The notes: generated by a model from the sequence alone, not told the origin. A DNA stretch of 64,000 bases from Spirosoma sordidisoli (GCF_004138325.1 NZ_SBLB01000003.1:1-64000), one strand, 5' to 3'; shown: positions 9,194 to 18,504, counted from the stretch's first letter. Numbers and translations are program-made.

Positions 9194-9380
9194 GCATCTG
9201 AATCGTTTCAGGATCCGGCCAGTACCAGAATTTTCTGGAAACCAGACGAATACAGAGCGTATGATTATGTTGCAAATCAATAGTATATTTCAAAGGGGTA
9301 GTTTTATAGGATTAACTTGTTTTACCACTATGTTAGCAATTTTGTAAGCTGTTTAAATCCATTGACGCTAATTGATAGGT
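9194..9380. promoter_or_regulatory. Divergent promoter region between the fucose operon and araC-type gene
   Basis: This stretch of about 187 bases separates the lutA start (minus strand) from the AraC-family start (plus strand). It is AT-rich from about 9270 to 9375, unlike the flanking genes, as expected for back-to-back promoters. A one-mismatch -7 element (CAATTTTG against TAnnTTTG) lies near 9338-9345 on the plus strand. No convincing -33 element or inverted operator repeat stands out, so the exact start points are not assigned. Confidence 0.5.
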
Positions 9381-10256
9381 ATGAAGCCGCAGCTACTTTT
9401 GGTGCCCGTTTCGTCCGAATGTTCGTTTAGTGTGCGGCAGGATGTCGTTCTTCATTTCTACAACCGCTGGCATTATCACCCCGAAATAGAACTACTGCAC
9501 ATTGAGCAGGGCAGCGGCACGCAGTTCGTGGGCGATAGTATTCAGAATTTTCAGTCGGGGGATGTGTTGCTGATCGGTGCTAACCTGCCCCACTACTGGC
9601 GCTGCGACAAAGAGTATTTTGAGAACCGGGAGGGTTTGTTTGCCAAGGCTACCGTGGTTCATTTTCGGGATAACTTCTGGGGCGATACGTTTTTGCAACT
9701 GCCCGAAAATCGGTACATCGTCCGTTTCCTCGATAAGGCCCGGCAGGGTGTACGGCTCCTCGGCACCACCCGTTCAGCCGTTAAACCGCTGCTGGCGCAG
9801 ATGCTCGCTGAGCACGGAACCGCCCGAATTGTTTCCCTGATCCAGATCCTCTCGCTGGTGGCCCAGTCAGACGAGCTGGAGTATCTGTCGACCAAAGACT
9901 ACCCCAGTTATTTCGATGAAGCCGACACCGACCGACTCAACCAGATATACGCCTACTCGCTGACTCACTTCACCAGGAAAATTTCGCTGGAAGAAATAGC
10001 CACGGTGGCAAACATGAGTCCGAACTCATTCTGTCGGTATTTCAAGTCGCGAAGTCGTAAGCCGTATTCGCAGTTTCTGCTCGAACTACGGGTCAGTCAC
10101 GCCTGTAAGCTGCTCATTGAAGGGAAGCTCAGTGTGGCGCAGGTGTGTTACGAAAGCGGGTTCAACCAGTTTTCGGGCTTCAACAAGTACTTCAGGCAGA
10201 TCACGGGAAAAAGCCCCCTCCAGTATCAGAAGTCATTCGGGAAGCCAGTTCGGTAA
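9381..10256 (+). CDS. AraC-family transcriptional regulator, probable fucose operon activator
   Basis: Protein of about 291 residues with an N-terminal cupin-like sensing domain (HYHPEIELLHIEQG, GDVLLIG, LPHYWRC) and a C-terminal double helix-turn-helix. The helix-turn-helix includes EEIATVANMSPNSFCRYFK and CYESGFNQFSGFNKYFRQITG, both typical of the AraC/XylS family. I chose the ATG at 9381; a TTG start three codons upstream is open but unlikely. It is transcribed divergently from the fucose/lactate operon, which is the usual arrangement for a pathway-specific regulator. The ligand is probably a fucose intermediate, but this is inference. Confidence 0.92.
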   Translation: MKPQLLLVPVSSECSFSVRQDVVLHFYNRWHYHPEIELLHIEQGSGTQFVGDSIQNFQSGDVLLIGANLPHYWRCDKEYFENREGLFAKATVVHFRDNFWGDTFLQLPENRYIVRFLDKARQGVRLLGTTRSAVKPLLAQMLAEHGTARIVSLIQILSLVAQSDELEYLSTKDYPSYFDEADTDRLNQIYAYSLTHFTRKISLEEIATVANMSPNSFCRYFKSRSRKPYSQFLLELRVSHACKLLIEGKLSVAQVCYESGFNQFSGFNKYFRQITGKSPLQYQKSFGKPVR

Positions 10257-10281
10257 AAGCTACATGTAGGTGTGACCTCCC

Positions 10282-10317
10282 CATAAAACAAAAGCCCGGC
10301 TCATTGCTGAACCGGGC
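10282..10317 (-). terminator. Rho-independent terminator of the esterase gene
   Basis: GCCCGG (10294-10299) pairs with CCGGGC (10312-10317) around a 12-base loop. Read on the minus strand it is followed by TTTTGTTTT, so it ends transcription of the esterase lipoprotein gene whose stop is at 10347. No T-run follows on the plus strand, so it should not terminate the AraC gene efficiently. Confidence 0.75.
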
Positions 10318-10346
10318 CCTGCGTACGTTACGTCTGTGGGTGATGA

Positions 10347-11504
10347 TTAGTTAAAGGCATTGCGTAGCTGAGTAGCCGCCAGTGCCTGCGCCTGCTGGGC
10401 CTCGGGCACGATGGCGTACATGCCGAAAAACTCGTGGGTAACCCCCGTGTAGAGCTGGTACGTTACCGAAACGCCCTGCGACTGAAGTTTGTCGCGCAGT
10501 TGCTGACCTTCGGTTTGCAGTGGGTCGATCTCGGCGGCAATGATGGTGGTGGGGGGCAGTCCACTCAGGTCAGTACCGGCATCGATCAGCGAAATCAGGG
10601 GCGTTTCGCCGTCGGCGGGTGAGTTGAAGTAGTTGGCAACGAAGTACTCAACCAGCGGCCGACTCAGCGGTTTGGCGTTGGCGTACTGATTATACGAGGG
10701 GGTGAACAGGTCGTTGTTAGCCACCGGATAAACCGACAGAATATGAGCGGGTAGCGGCAGCTTCCGGGTGCGGGCCATCATGCTGACCCAGACCGCCATA
10801 TTACCCCCGGCGCTCTCGCCGGCAATGGCTACCTTGTCCGGATTTCCGTTCAGCGACGCCGTATTGTTGCGTACCCATTCGTAGGCAGCATAGGCATCGT
10901 AATGGGCCGTGGGGAACTTGTTCTCGGGCGACAGCCGGTAATCGACCGACACCACGATAGCTCCCGTTTCTTCGGCCAGGGCCAGCGTCGAGTTCTCGTA
11001 CACTTCCGGACTGCCAATGACCCAGCCGCCACCGTGGTAGTACACAATCACCGGCAGGGGGCCAGTGGGGACGTTGGGCGTATACACCACAACCCGGATC
11101 GGTACGTTGTTGTAGCCCGGAATGGTACGCTGGCTACTAGTGACGTTGGCCGTGGGCCGGGGAATCTTGTTCTTATCGAGCAGCGAGTTTACCGCATCTT
11201 TGAAGGTTGGCTGTTTGCGGGCTTCGGCAGGGGGCAGCTGTTCCAGCGGAGTAGGCGCCAGGCGGCCCAGCTCTTCGATAACGGCCAGCATCTGCGGCTG
11301 AATGGTAGGCGCATAATCTGGTTTGGGTCCCGTTGCCTGAATCTGCTGACCCTGAAAGGGTTCGCGGTGATCTTCGCAGGCGAGCAGGGTGCCCGCCAGC
11401 AGCAGACTGTAAAAAGAGGCCGATCGAACGCGACCCGGCATAGAGCGGTACGCAGCCACTGAACCCGCTGCGATTCGGCGGACAAGCATGTTGAGATGAT
11501 TCAT
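10347..11504 (-). CDS. Alpha/beta-hydrolase esterase of the HSL family, lipoprotein
   Basis: Esterase/lipase of the hormone-sensitive-lipase type, 385 residues. It shows the oxyanion motif YYHGGGW, the nucleophile elbow AGESAGGN, the acid in EIDPLQTEG and the His in GVTHEFFG. A hydrophobic segment ending LLAGTLLAC near residue 43 looks like a lipoprotein signal, so the enzyme is probably anchored on the cell envelope. The first 20 or so residues are long for such a signal, and a start at MPGRVRSAS is possible. It stands alone with its own terminator. The substrate is unknown; short acyl esters are the family norm. Confidence 0.9.
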   Translation of the reverse strand: MNHLNMLVRRIAAGSVAAYRSMPGRVRSASFYSLLLAGTLLACEDHREPFQGQQIQATGPKPDYAPTIQPQMLAVIEELGRLAPTPLEQLPPAEARKQPTFKDAVNSLLDKNKIPRPTANVTSSQRTIPGYNNVPIRVVVYTPNVPTGPLPVIVYYHGGGWVIGSPEVYENSTLALAEETGAIVVSVDYRLSPENKFPTAHYDAYAAYEWVRNNTASLNGNPDKVAIAGESAGGNMAVWVSMMARTRKLPLPAHILSVYPVANNDLFTPSYNQYANAKPLSRPLVEYFVANYFNSPADGETPLISLIDAGTDLSGLPPTTIIAAEIDPLQTEGQQLRDKLQSQGVSVTYQLYTGVTHEFFGMYAIVPEAQQAQALAATQLRNAFN

Positions 11505-11674
11505 AACGTTTGTTTTAATTACTGTAGACTAACTAGGATACTATTTTTAGAGTTATGCAGACTTATTGAACGGTCTTGCATAAACGTCAGCTGCTTCGGC
11601 TACAGAACCGTTCGGGCTCAGCGCTTTTTGCAGGTGAAATAAAAGACCTGTGGGCAGACAACTAGCCGAATCCA

Positions 11675-11682
11675 TAGTTTTG
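11675..11682 (+). promoter_or_regulatory. Bacteroidota -7 element before kynU
   Basis: TAGTTTTG matches the Bacteroidota sigma-factor -7 consensus TAnnTTTG exactly. The kynureninase ATG begins only six bases after it, so transcription would start at or just before the start codon and the message would be almost leaderless. No good -33 TTTG box is seen 19-21 bases upstream, which lowers confidence. Confidence 0.45.
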
Positions 11683-11687
11683 CAGGT

Positions 11688-13019
11688 ATGACATACGAAA
11701 ACACGCTGGATTTTGCGCGTCAGCTCGACGCCGATGATTCGCTACGATCCTTTCGGAATCGGTTTTACATCCCGCAGCGAAACGGAACCGATCTGGTTTA
11801 CCTGTGCGGCAACTCGCTGGGCCTGCAGCCAAAGTCTGCCCGGGCCGCCCTGGATCAGGAGTTGACAACCTGGCAGCAGCTGGGGGTAGAGGGCTGGTTC
11901 GATAAACCCGAAGGCGCCGAACAGAACTGGCTTGGGTATCATAACACCTGCAAGGGAGCGCTGGGCCAGGTGGTAGGAGCCGACCCCGCCGAAGTTTGCC
12001 CCATGAACGCCCTGACCGTCAACCTGCATTTGCTGCTGGCCTCGTTTTACCGACCCGGCCAAAACGGCACCTCGGCATCCGGCAAGCCGAAATACAAGAT
12101 TCTGACGATCAAAGGCGACTTTCCGTCCGATCAGTATGCGCTGGAGACCCACCTGCAGCATCACGGGCTGACAACGGCCAACGCGCTGGTAGAAGTGGCT
12201 CCGCGGCCCGCCGATGGGCTGATACACACCACCGACATACAGGCTGCCATAGCCGAACATGCTGACGAGCTGGCCCTGGTCTGGATGAGCGGGCTGAACT
12301 ACTACACGGGGCAGGTCTACAACATGGCCGCGCTGGCCGAAGCCGCCCGCCGACATAATGTACCCATCGGTCTGGACCTGGCCCACGCCCTCGGGAATGT
12401 GCCGCTGCGGTTGCACGACTGGGGTGTCGATTTTGCCACCTGGTGTTCATACAAATACCTGAATGGGGGGCCTGGCGCCGTGTCGGGCATCTTTATCCAT
12501 GAAAAGCACCACGACCAGAACCGGGCAGGTGGTGCGCTGCCCCGACTGGCGGGCTGGTGGGGTTACCGGGAAGACCGGCGGTTTGAGATGAGCCCCGGAT
12601 TCCTGCCGGCCGCGGGAGCCGATGGCTGGCAGCTGAGCACGCCCAACATTATGGCACTCGCGCTACACCGGACCGCGCTGGCTATCACTGCCGAAGCCGG
12701 CATGACCGCGCTCCGCCAGAAAAGCGAGCGGTTAACGGGCTTTCTGGAACACATACTCGCCCCCTTTGATGACATACAGAGGCTGACGCCCGACGACCCT
12801 AACCAGCGGGGATGCCAGTTGTCGCTGCTCGTCCGTCGAAACGGAAAAGCCCTCTTCAGCTACCTAACCGAACAGGGCATCATTGGCGACTGGCGTGAAC
12901 CTGACTGTATCCGGCTGGCCCCGGTGCCGCTCTATAACACATTTGAGGATGTTTGGCGGGTAGGTGAAGCGCTACGCGGATTTTTTAGCACTGGCCGCCA
13001 GGCGTTCCTTGGTGAATAG
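11688..13019 (+). CDS. kynU: Kynureninase
   Basis: PLP-dependent fold-type I enzyme of 443 residues that cleaves kynurenine or 3-hydroxykynurenine to anthranilate or 3-hydroxyanthranilate plus alanine. The characteristic features are LCGNSLGLQPK near residue 40, the PLP-lysine motif WCSYKYLNGGPG, and the C-terminal stretch GDWREPDCIRLAPVPLYNTFED. No other tryptophan-catabolism gene is in the window, so it either takes part in a scattered pathway (catabolism or quinolinate-NAD synthesis) or salvages kynurenine. Its 3' end overlaps the convergent TetR gene by 48 bases. Confidence 0.97.
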   Translation: MTYENTLDFARQLDADDSLRSFRNRFYIPQRNGTDLVYLCGNSLGLQPKSARAALDQELTTWQQLGVEGWFDKPEGAEQNWLGYHNTCKGALGQVVGADPAEVCPMNALTVNLHLLLASFYRPGQNGTSASGKPKYKILTIKGDFPSDQYALETHLQHHGLTTANALVEVAPRPADGLIHTTDIQAAIAEHADELALVWMSGLNYYTGQVYNMAALAEAARRHNVPIGLDLAHALGNVPLRLHDWGVDFATWCSYKYLNGGPGAVSGIFIHEKHHDQNRAGGALPRLAGWWGYREDRRFEMSPGFLPAAGADGWQLSTPNIMALALHRTALAITAEAGMTALRQKSERLTGFLEHILAPFDDIQRLTPDDPNQRGCQLSLLVRRNGKALFSYLTEQGIIGDWREPDCIRLAPVPLYNTFEDVWRVGEALRGFFSTGRQAFLGE

Positions 13020-13610
13020 ATAGATGCCCTGGAAAATGTTTTTCAGGGCCTGTTCTATTTCCGCCCAGCCTTCGTCGGTGCTGGGGTCTATGCCCATGAC
13101 CTGCCGTTTTTGCTGACCGGTAAAGAGCAGAAGAGTCAGGGAGCTGACCAGAATGGCTGCGAAAGGGCGGGCATGGCTACTATGAACGATAGCCGACAGG
13201 TCATCGACCATTTTCACCAGCCGTTTCTCTTTCTCGGCGGTTATGGCGTGAACGATACCGTCGTTGCTTAGCAGCTTGGCCTTCAGAAGTTCCTGCGCTT
13301 CGATATCATGACGCAGCAACCTGAACTCTTCAATGACGTAGGTATAACAGGTATTGAAAAAGACCTCCAGCGAAGCGCCCTTTAGCTGGTCAATGTCGAT
13401 AGGCGGTACCGATGATGTTGGACGGGTTCGCTCGAAGTAGGCTTTGAGTAACCCGCCTAATCCCCCAAAGTATCGGTAAATCAGTATTTTATTGACGCCA
13501 GCCTGGCTCGCAACCCGGTTGATACCAATATGATCGAAGCCACTTTCCTTGACGAGTTGGCCAACAGCTTCAATAAGTCGGTTCTCCGTTTCCAGACGGC
13601 TACGTTGCAT
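12972..13610 (-). CDS. TetR-family transcriptional regulator
   Basis: About 212 residues with an N-terminal TetR helix-turn-helix (IGINRVASQAGVNKILIYRYFGG, roughly residues 28-50) and an unclassified helical ligand domain. The start at 13610 (MQRSRLETENRL) places the helix-turn-helix at the usual distance; a start 12 codons upstream is open. It runs convergently into kynU and the coding regions share 48 bases, so the two messages are antisense at their ends. Whether it regulates kynU is not shown by sequence, because its own promoter lies on the far side from kynU. Confidence 0.9.
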   Translation of the reverse strand: MQRSRLETENRLIEAVGQLVKESGFDHIGINRVASQAGVNKILIYRYFGGLGGLLKAYFERTRPTSSVPPIDIDQLKGASLEVFFNTCYTYVIEEFRLLRHDIEAQELLKAKLLSNDGIVHAITAEKEKRLVKMVDDLSAIVHSSHARPFAAILVSSLTLLLFTGQQKRQVMGIDPSTDEGWAEIEQALKNIFQGIYLFTKERLAASAKKSA

Positions 13611-13740
13611 AATCTGACAGTTGGTCGTGTAGATAGAACGCAGCAATGTAACCTGTCCGTATCATACCAACAAATCAAAATACGCTGGTTTTGAGGCAAC
13701 GGCTAACAAATTGACAGGCAGGTCAAAACTGACAAACTGG

Positions 13741-14682
13741 TTAGTAAGTCGAATTTTTAGCGAACGTAACGTTGCGTTTTAGTCCGTCAAGTTTGGTTCG
13801 CTTGACGGCCGACCGCCGGAACACCTCCCGAAAAACCTCTTCCGTGATTTCTTCCCAGTCGGTTCGGCTGAATTCGGCCAGGTCGGGGTGGGGGTCGAAA
13901 GCGGGCGTCTGGTGCGGTCGGGCAAAGCGGTTCCAGGGACATACGTTCTGGCAGATGTCGCAGCCAAAGACCCAGTTGTCGAACTTGCCCCGCACCTCGT
14001 CCGGAATGGCTTCTTTCAACTCGATGGTGAAGTAAGAGATGCACTTGCTACCGTCAACGACGTAGGGGCTCACGATAGCTTCCGTAGGACAGGCATCCAG
14101 ACAACGGGTGCAGGTGCCGCAGTAATCGGTGATCGGGCCGTCGGGTTCGAGTTCCAGATCGAGGATCAACTCGCCGATGAAGAAAAACGACCCCATCTGC
14201 CGATTGATCAGGTTGCTGTGTTTACCTACCCAGCCCACACCAGACCGTTTGGCCCAGGCTTTGTCCATAACCGGGGCCGAATCGACGAAGGCGCGCCCGC
14301 CCACTTCGCCAATTTCTTCGTGGATAAAGGCCATCAGGTCTTTCAGCTTGTCTTTAATGACAAAGTGGTAATCTTCCCCGTAGGCATATTTCGACAGTTT
14401 GTAGTCATCCTCGGCTTCGGGCAACGGCTGGCTGGGGTAATAGTTGAGCAGCACCGTAACCACCGACTTGGCCCCCTCAACGAGCAGTCGCGGGTCGAGC
14501 CGTTTGTCGAAATGGTTGGCCATGTAATTCATCTGGCCGTGCATCCCGTTTTTTAGCCAGGTTTCGAGCCGGGGTGCTTCCTCATCCAGGAAGTCGGCCC
14601 GGGCAATACCGCACACGTCGAACCCCAGTTCAAGGGCTTTGGCTTTCAGGCGGGTCGAATAATAGCTGGCTGGCGCGTGCAT
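13741..14682 (-). CDS. queG: Epoxyqueuosine reductase QueG
   Basis: Iron-sulfur and cobalamin enzyme of 313 residues that performs the last step of queuosine synthesis, reducing epoxyqueuosine in the wobble position of tRNA. The diagnostic stretches are [19 protein letters not shown] and [19 protein letters not shown], followed by two [4Fe-4S] motifs, [13 protein letters not shown] and [11 protein letters not shown]. The length matches the shorter form of the family, without the C-terminal HEAT-repeat extension. It stands alone on the minus strand, divergent from grpE. Confidence 0.96.
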   Translation of the reverse strand: MHAPASYYSTRLKAKALELGFDVCGIARADFLDEEAPRLETWLKNGMHGQMNYMANHFDKRLDPRLLVEGAKSVVTVLLNYYPSQPLPEAEDDYKLSKYAYGEDYHFVIKDKLKDLMAFIHEEIGEVGGRAFVDSAPVMDKAWAKRSGVGWVGKHSNLINRQMGSFFFIGELILDLELEPDGPITDYCGTCTRCLDACPTEAIVSPYVVDGSKCISYFTIELKEAIPDEVRGKFDNWVFGCDICQNVCPWNRFARPHQTPAFDPHPDLAEFSRTDWEEITEEVFREVFRRSAVKRTKLDGLKRNVTFAKNSTY

Positions 14683-14825
14683 GGCAGGAGGTAAATAAAA
14701 CCGTACAGGTAATGAACAGCGGGCGACGCGTAAAAAATCCGGTTTTTATGACCGAATTCAGCAAAAGCTGACGGAATACTATGTGTCAAGTTGTCAGAAA
14801 TGACCAGATTGGCCGGTCTTTTGCC

Positions 14826-14833
14826 CATCTTTG
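14826..14833 (+). promoter_or_regulatory. Probable -7 element of the grpE-dnaJ operon
   Basis: CATCTTTG, followed by CAC, differs at one base from the Bacteroidota consensus TAnnTTTG. It sits 36 bases before the preferred grpE start (14870) and only a few bases before an alternative ATG at 14837. That favours the downstream start. No classical heat-shock operator (CIRCE) is seen nearby. Confidence 0.4.
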
Positions 14834-14869
14834 CACATGAATTTCTGGAAGCGAACACGAAGCTCATCA

Positions 14870-15508
14870 ATGGAAAATAAAGACATTCTGGACGAACAAT
14901 CGTCTACCGATACCACACAGCCTGACAACCTGACAACTGAGACGCCCACTGAAGAGGAAGCCGTAACGATCAACGGCGGTGAGCCCGCCGACGAACCCGT
15001 TGCCGAAGCAGCGGCTCCCGTTGAGGCCGAAGCAACCGAAACCGCTGAACCGACCGGGTCGGCCACCGATGCGGCTTACCGGGAGGTTGCAGAACTGAAG
15101 GATAAATACCTGCGGCTGTATGCTGATTTCGAAAACTTCCGTCGGCGTACGGCCAAGGAAAAGCTGGAACTGATCGGCCAGGCCAACGAGGGCCTGCTGC
15201 AAAGCCTGATTCCGGTCGTAGATGATTTTGAGCGGGCCATGCTGTCGATGGAAAAAACCGAGGACGTGGCGGCTTTGAAAGAAGGCGTTTCGCTGATCTA
15301 TACCAAGCTGTTCAAGACGCTGGAAGGCAAAGGTCTGAAGCCCATGGTGGCCAAAGGAGAGCCGTTCAACGCCGACCTGCACGAATCGATAACCCAGTTT
15401 CCCGCCCCCAGCGATGACCTGAAAGGGAAGGTGATCGATGAGGTGGAAAAAGGGTACTATCTGAACGATAAGGTTATCCGGTTTGCTAAAGTAATTGTAG
15501 GAAGCTAA
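14870..15508 (+). CDS. grpE: Nucleotide exchange factor GrpE
   Basis: Cochaperone that releases ADP from DnaK. From the preferred start MENKDILDEQ it has 212 residues. An acidic, low-complexity N-terminus (about 70 residues) is followed by the long helix with KDKYLRLYADFENFRRRT and the beta domain ending KGYYLNDKVIRFAKVIVGS, all classic GrpE features. An in-frame ATG at 14837 would add 11 residues but lies on the likely transcription start. It forms an operon with dnaJ, 85 bases downstream; dnaK is not in the window. Confidence 0.96.
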   Translation: MENKDILDEQSSTDTTQPDNLTTETPTEEEAVTINGGEPADEPVAEAAAPVEAEATETAEPTGSATDAAYREVAELKDKYLRLYADFENFRRRTAKEKLELIGQANEGLLQSLIPVVDDFERAMLSMEKTEDVAALKEGVSLIYTKLFKTLEGKGLKPMVAKGEPFNADLHESITQFPAPSDDLKGKVIDEVEKGYYLNDKVIRFAKVIVGS

Positions 15509-15512
15509 TGGT

Positions 15513-15571
15513 GAAAGAGCGAAAGACTGAAAGAGCGACCCCTGTTGTGCCCGCCACTCTTTCGCTCTTTC
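15513..15571. repeat. Purine-rich intergenic hairpin between grpE and dnaJ
   Basis: GAAAGAGCGAAAGA (15513-15526) is the exact reverse complement of 15558-15571, with a 31-base loop that holds a further GAAAGAGCGA copy. It lies inside an operon and lacks a T-run, so it is more likely an RNA stability or processing element than a terminator. Three similar elements occur at 31823, 37335 and 38521. Confidence 0.6.
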
Positions 15572-15593
15572 TCTCATTCACTCTTTGATAGAC

Positions 15594-16760
15594 ATGGCAA
15601 CGAAGCGCGACTATTACGAAATACTGGGCGTTGACAAGAACGTCTCGGCCGAGGATCTCAAAAAGGCTTATCGAAAGATGGCCATCAAATATCACCCGGA
15701 TAAAAACCCGGATGATCCGACCGCCGAAGAAAAATTCAAAGAAGCCGCCGAGGCTTACGATGTCCTGAACGACCCTCAGAAAAAAGCCCGCTACGATCAG
15801 TTTGGTCATGCTGGTCTGGGTGGTGCGGCCAGTGGCGGTGGCTACGGACCGGGTGGACCGTCGATGGAGGACATATTCAGCCAGTTTGGCGATGTGTTCG
15901 GCGACGATTCGCCCTTTGGTAGTTTTTTCCGGGGCGCCAACGGCGGTGGACAGCGGCAACGCGTCCGGCGCGGGTCCGACCTGCGGATCAAACTGAAGCT
16001 GAACCTGCAGGAGGTAGCCAACGGTGTTGAGAAGAAAATCAAGGTAAAACGACACGTTACCTGTACCACCTGCGCAGGCAATGGCTCGAAAAACGGGACG
16101 GCCGTTCAGACCTGTACCACCTGTAACGGCTCGGGCCAGACCCGCAAGGTAGTCAATACCATGCTGGGTCAGATGGTCTCGACCAGCACCTGTCCGACCT
16201 GTAATGGCGAAGGTAAAATCGTTACCGACCGGTGCGACGTTTGTTTTGGCGAGGGTCGGGTACTGCAGGAAGATGTTATCCCCATCAAGATTCCGGCCGG
16301 TGTAGCCGAAGGCATTCAGCTGTCGGTAGGGGGCAAAGGCAACGTTCCGCCCCGTGGCGGTGTGGCCGGCGACCTGCTGATCGTCGTTGAGGAAGAAGAG
16401 GATGCCGACCTGAAGCGCGATGGCAGTAACGTCGTGTTCGATCTGTATGTCAACTTCGTCGATGCGGCCATCGGTACCAGCGTTGAAGTGCCGACCATTG
16501 ATGGTAAAGCACGCATCACCCTCGAACCCGGCACCCAGAGCGGTAAAATTCTGCGGCTGAAAGGCAAAGGAATCAAGGAGCTTAACGGATACGGCCGGGG
16601 CGATCAGCTTGTACATGTAAATGTGTGGACGCCCAAGGTGCTGTCGGCCGAAGAGCGCGGCCTGCTGGAGCGGCTGCGTAACTCGCCCAACTTCCAGCCC
16701 AAGCCCAACAAGAACGAAAAAGGATTCTTCGATAAAATGAAGGATTTCTTTCACGGATAA
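15594..16760 (+). CDS. dnaJ: Molecular chaperone DnaJ
   Basis: Hsp40 cochaperone of 388 residues. The J domain carries the HPD motif (YHPDKNPDD) near residue 34, then a Gly/Phe-rich region (about 72-125). Four zinc-binding CxxCxGxG repeats follow (CTTCAGNG, CTTCNGSG, CPTCNGEG, CDVCFGEG), then the two beta-sandwich client domains. The ATG at 15594 (MATKRDYYEILG) is the family start; an upstream TTG in frame is unlikely. It is the second gene of the grpE-dnaJ operon and is followed by a strong terminator. Confidence 0.98.
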   Translation: MATKRDYYEILGVDKNVSAEDLKKAYRKMAIKYHPDKNPDDPTAEEKFKEAAEAYDVLNDPQKKARYDQFGHAGLGGAASGGGYGPGGPSMEDIFSQFGDVFGDDSPFGSFFRGANGGGQRQRVRRGSDLRIKLKLNLQEVANGVEKKIKVKRHVTCTTCAGNGSKNGTAVQTCTTCNGSGQTRKVVNTMLGQMVSTSTCPTCNGEGKIVTDRCDVCFGEGRVLQEDVIPIKIPAGVAEGIQLSVGGKGNVPPRGGVAGDLLIVVEEEEDADLKRDGSNVVFDLYVNFVDAAIGTSVEVPTIDGKARITLEPGTQSGKILRLKGKGIKELNGYGRGDQLVHVNVWTPKVLSAEERGLLERLRNSPNFQPKPNKNEKGFFDKMKDFFHG

Positions 16761-16820
16761 ACACCGGTGAGGCCGTTTCAGGCTTCATCCGCGATACGAT
16801 CTGCCAGTTAGTACTGCTGG

Positions 16821-16855
16821 AAAAGCCCCGAACCTAAACGTCGGGGCTTTTTTTG
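16821..16855 (+). terminator. Rho-independent terminator after dnaJ
   Basis: AAAAGCCCCGA (16821-16831) pairs perfectly with TCGGGGCTTTT (16841-16851) around a nine-base loop and is followed by more T. The A-tract on the left arm means it could also act on the minus strand. Confidence 0.9.
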
Positions 16856-16905
16856 CGTTGCCAATATGTATTTTAGCATCAGCTACTCAACTTATTCTGC
16901 CCTCT

Positions 16906-18504
16906 ATGCACCAAACTGTACTGCTCTGCGTATCCCTCTTGCTGGCTGTTTCCCTGTTCGTGGTAGTAGGACAGCGATTACGGGTGCCGTCGCCTATTTT
17001 TTTGGTGATCAGCGGTCTGGTCATCAGCCTCATACCGGGCATGCCACAGATTGCGGTCGATCCGGATCTGATCTTTCTGATTTTCCTGCCGCCTTTACTG
17101 TACGAAGCTGCCTGGTTCACCTCCTGGAAGGAGTTCTGGCGCTGGCGACGGATCATCATCACCTTTGCCTTCGGACTGGTTATTGTTACGGCCCTGGCGG
17201 TAGCCTATGCCTCCAGCGCCCTGATTCCCGGCTTTACGCTGGCGCTGGGTTTTCTGCTGGGTGGAATCATCTCGCCACCAGACGCCGTGGCGGCAACCTC
17301 GGTCCTGCGGGGCATCAACGTGCCGAAGCGCGTGATCAGCATTCTGGAGGGAGAAAGCCTGATCAATGACGCGTCGAGTCTGATCATTTTCCGGTTTGCG
17401 ATGTCGGCCGTGTTGTCGGGTACGTTTGTGTGGCAGCAGGCCGCCACCGACTTCGTCCTCGTAACGCTGATGGGTATTGCGGTTGGCCTGCTGGTCGGCT
17501 GCGTTTTTTACGCCATCCACCGGTGGCTGCCCATCACGACGCGGGTCAGTATTCTGCTGACATTCATTACGCCCTACATCATGTATCTGACGGCCGAAGA
17601 GTTTCATTATTCCGGCGTGATGGCGGTCGTGACCGGTGGGCTGTTTTTGTCCAATCGAAGCCACAAAATGCTGAACCATAGCGCCCGGATTCAGGGAACG
17701 GGCATGTGGTCTACCGTTGTCTTTGCCCTGAATGGGCTGGTGTTCATCCTGATCGGCCTGGAGCTGCCCCTGATCGTAGCCGGTCTCGGTGATTATTCGC
17801 GAACGGAAGCAGTGGTCTATAGCCTCGTCATTACCGCCCTGCTGATTCTGATTCGGCTCGGCTCGGCCCTGGGAAGTGCTGTTTTTACCCGGGTGGTTGG
17901 GCGGTTCATTCCGGTAGCGGATCGTAACCCCGGCTGGCGCGGACCGATTATTGTTGGCTGGGCAGGTATGCGGGGTGTCGTGTCGCTGGCAGCTGCCCTG
18001 TCTATTCCGCTCACCCTGCCTTCCGGCGCGCCGTTCCCGCACCGGAATCTGATCTTGTTCATCACCTTCGTCGTTATTCTGATTACCCTTATCTTTCAGG
18101 GAATGACCCTGCCCCTCGTTATTCGCTGGGTGAAGTTCAGAGACCCCGATAACCGACCACCCGAAGAAGAGCAGGAGTCGACGGTTCGTCTGAAACTGCT
18201 GGCCGTAGCCCTCCGGAAACTAAATGATACCTATGCCCGCGAGGTAGAGACCAACGAACTGGTGGCTAACCTGAAGCAGCGTATTGAAACCGACACCCGG
18301 CTGACCCGACAGCATTTAAGTTCGCTCGATTGCGATACCGAAGATTTCGATGAATACAATCGAATCCTGTCTGATATTATCACGACGAAGCGCAACGAGC
18401 TGATCCGGCTCCGGACCCGCAATGAGTTCGACGATGAAGTGATCCGTAAAGAAGAGGCCCACATCGATCTGGAGGAGGAAAAGCTGGATCATCCGATCCA
18501 TTGA
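16906..18504 (+). CDS. Na+/H+ antiporter, CPA1/NhaP family
   Basis: Integral membrane cation/proton exchanger of about 532 residues with some twelve hydrophobic segments in the first 420 residues. The signature GGIISPPDAVAATSVLRG and the following ILEGESLINDASSL carry the paired Asn-Asp of electroneutral CPA1 exchangers, and GMRGVVSLAAALSIPL matches the late conserved helix. A cytoplasmic tail of about 110 charged residues follows. The start MHQTVLLCVS at 16906 gives a normal first helix; the longer frame would start at a TTG inside the preceding terminator region. It is probably a single-gene unit. Confidence 0.93.
   Translation: MHQTVLLCVSLLLAVSLFVVVGQRLRVPSPIFLVISGLVISLIPGMPQIAVDPDLIFLIFLPPLLYEAAWFTSWKEFWRWRRIIITFAFGLVIVTALAVAYASSALIPGFTLALGFLLGGIISPPDAVAATSVLRGINVPKRVISILEGESLINDASSLIIFRFAMSAVLSGTFVWQQAATDFVLVTLMGIAVGLLVGCVFYAIHRWLPITTRVSILLTFITPYIMYLTAEEFHYSGVMAVVTGGLFLSNRSHKMLNHSARIQGTGMWSTVVFALNGLVFILIGLELPLIVAGLGDYSRTEAVVYSLVITALLILIRLGSALGSAVFTRVVGRFIPVADRNPGWRGPIIVGWAGMRGVVSLAAALSIPLTLPSGAPFPHRNLILFITFVVILITLIFQGMTLPLVIRWVKFRDPDNRPPEEEQESTVRLKLLAVALRKLNDTYAREVETNELVANLKQRIETDTRLTRQHLSSLDCDTEDFDEYNRILSDIITTKRNELIRLRTRNEFDDEVIRKEEAHIDLEEEKLDHPIH

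Noticed and set aside
12972-13019. Suspected frameshift at the kynU 3' end because of the overlap with the TetR gene
   Set aside because: Both C-termini look natural in length and sequence, so a true tail-to-tail overlap is the simpler reading.
15486-16754. Long open frame of 422 codons opposite dnaJ
   Set aside because: It is the antisense shadow of an unmistakable dnaJ. Its translation has no family pattern, and such frames are expected with this GC-biased codon use.
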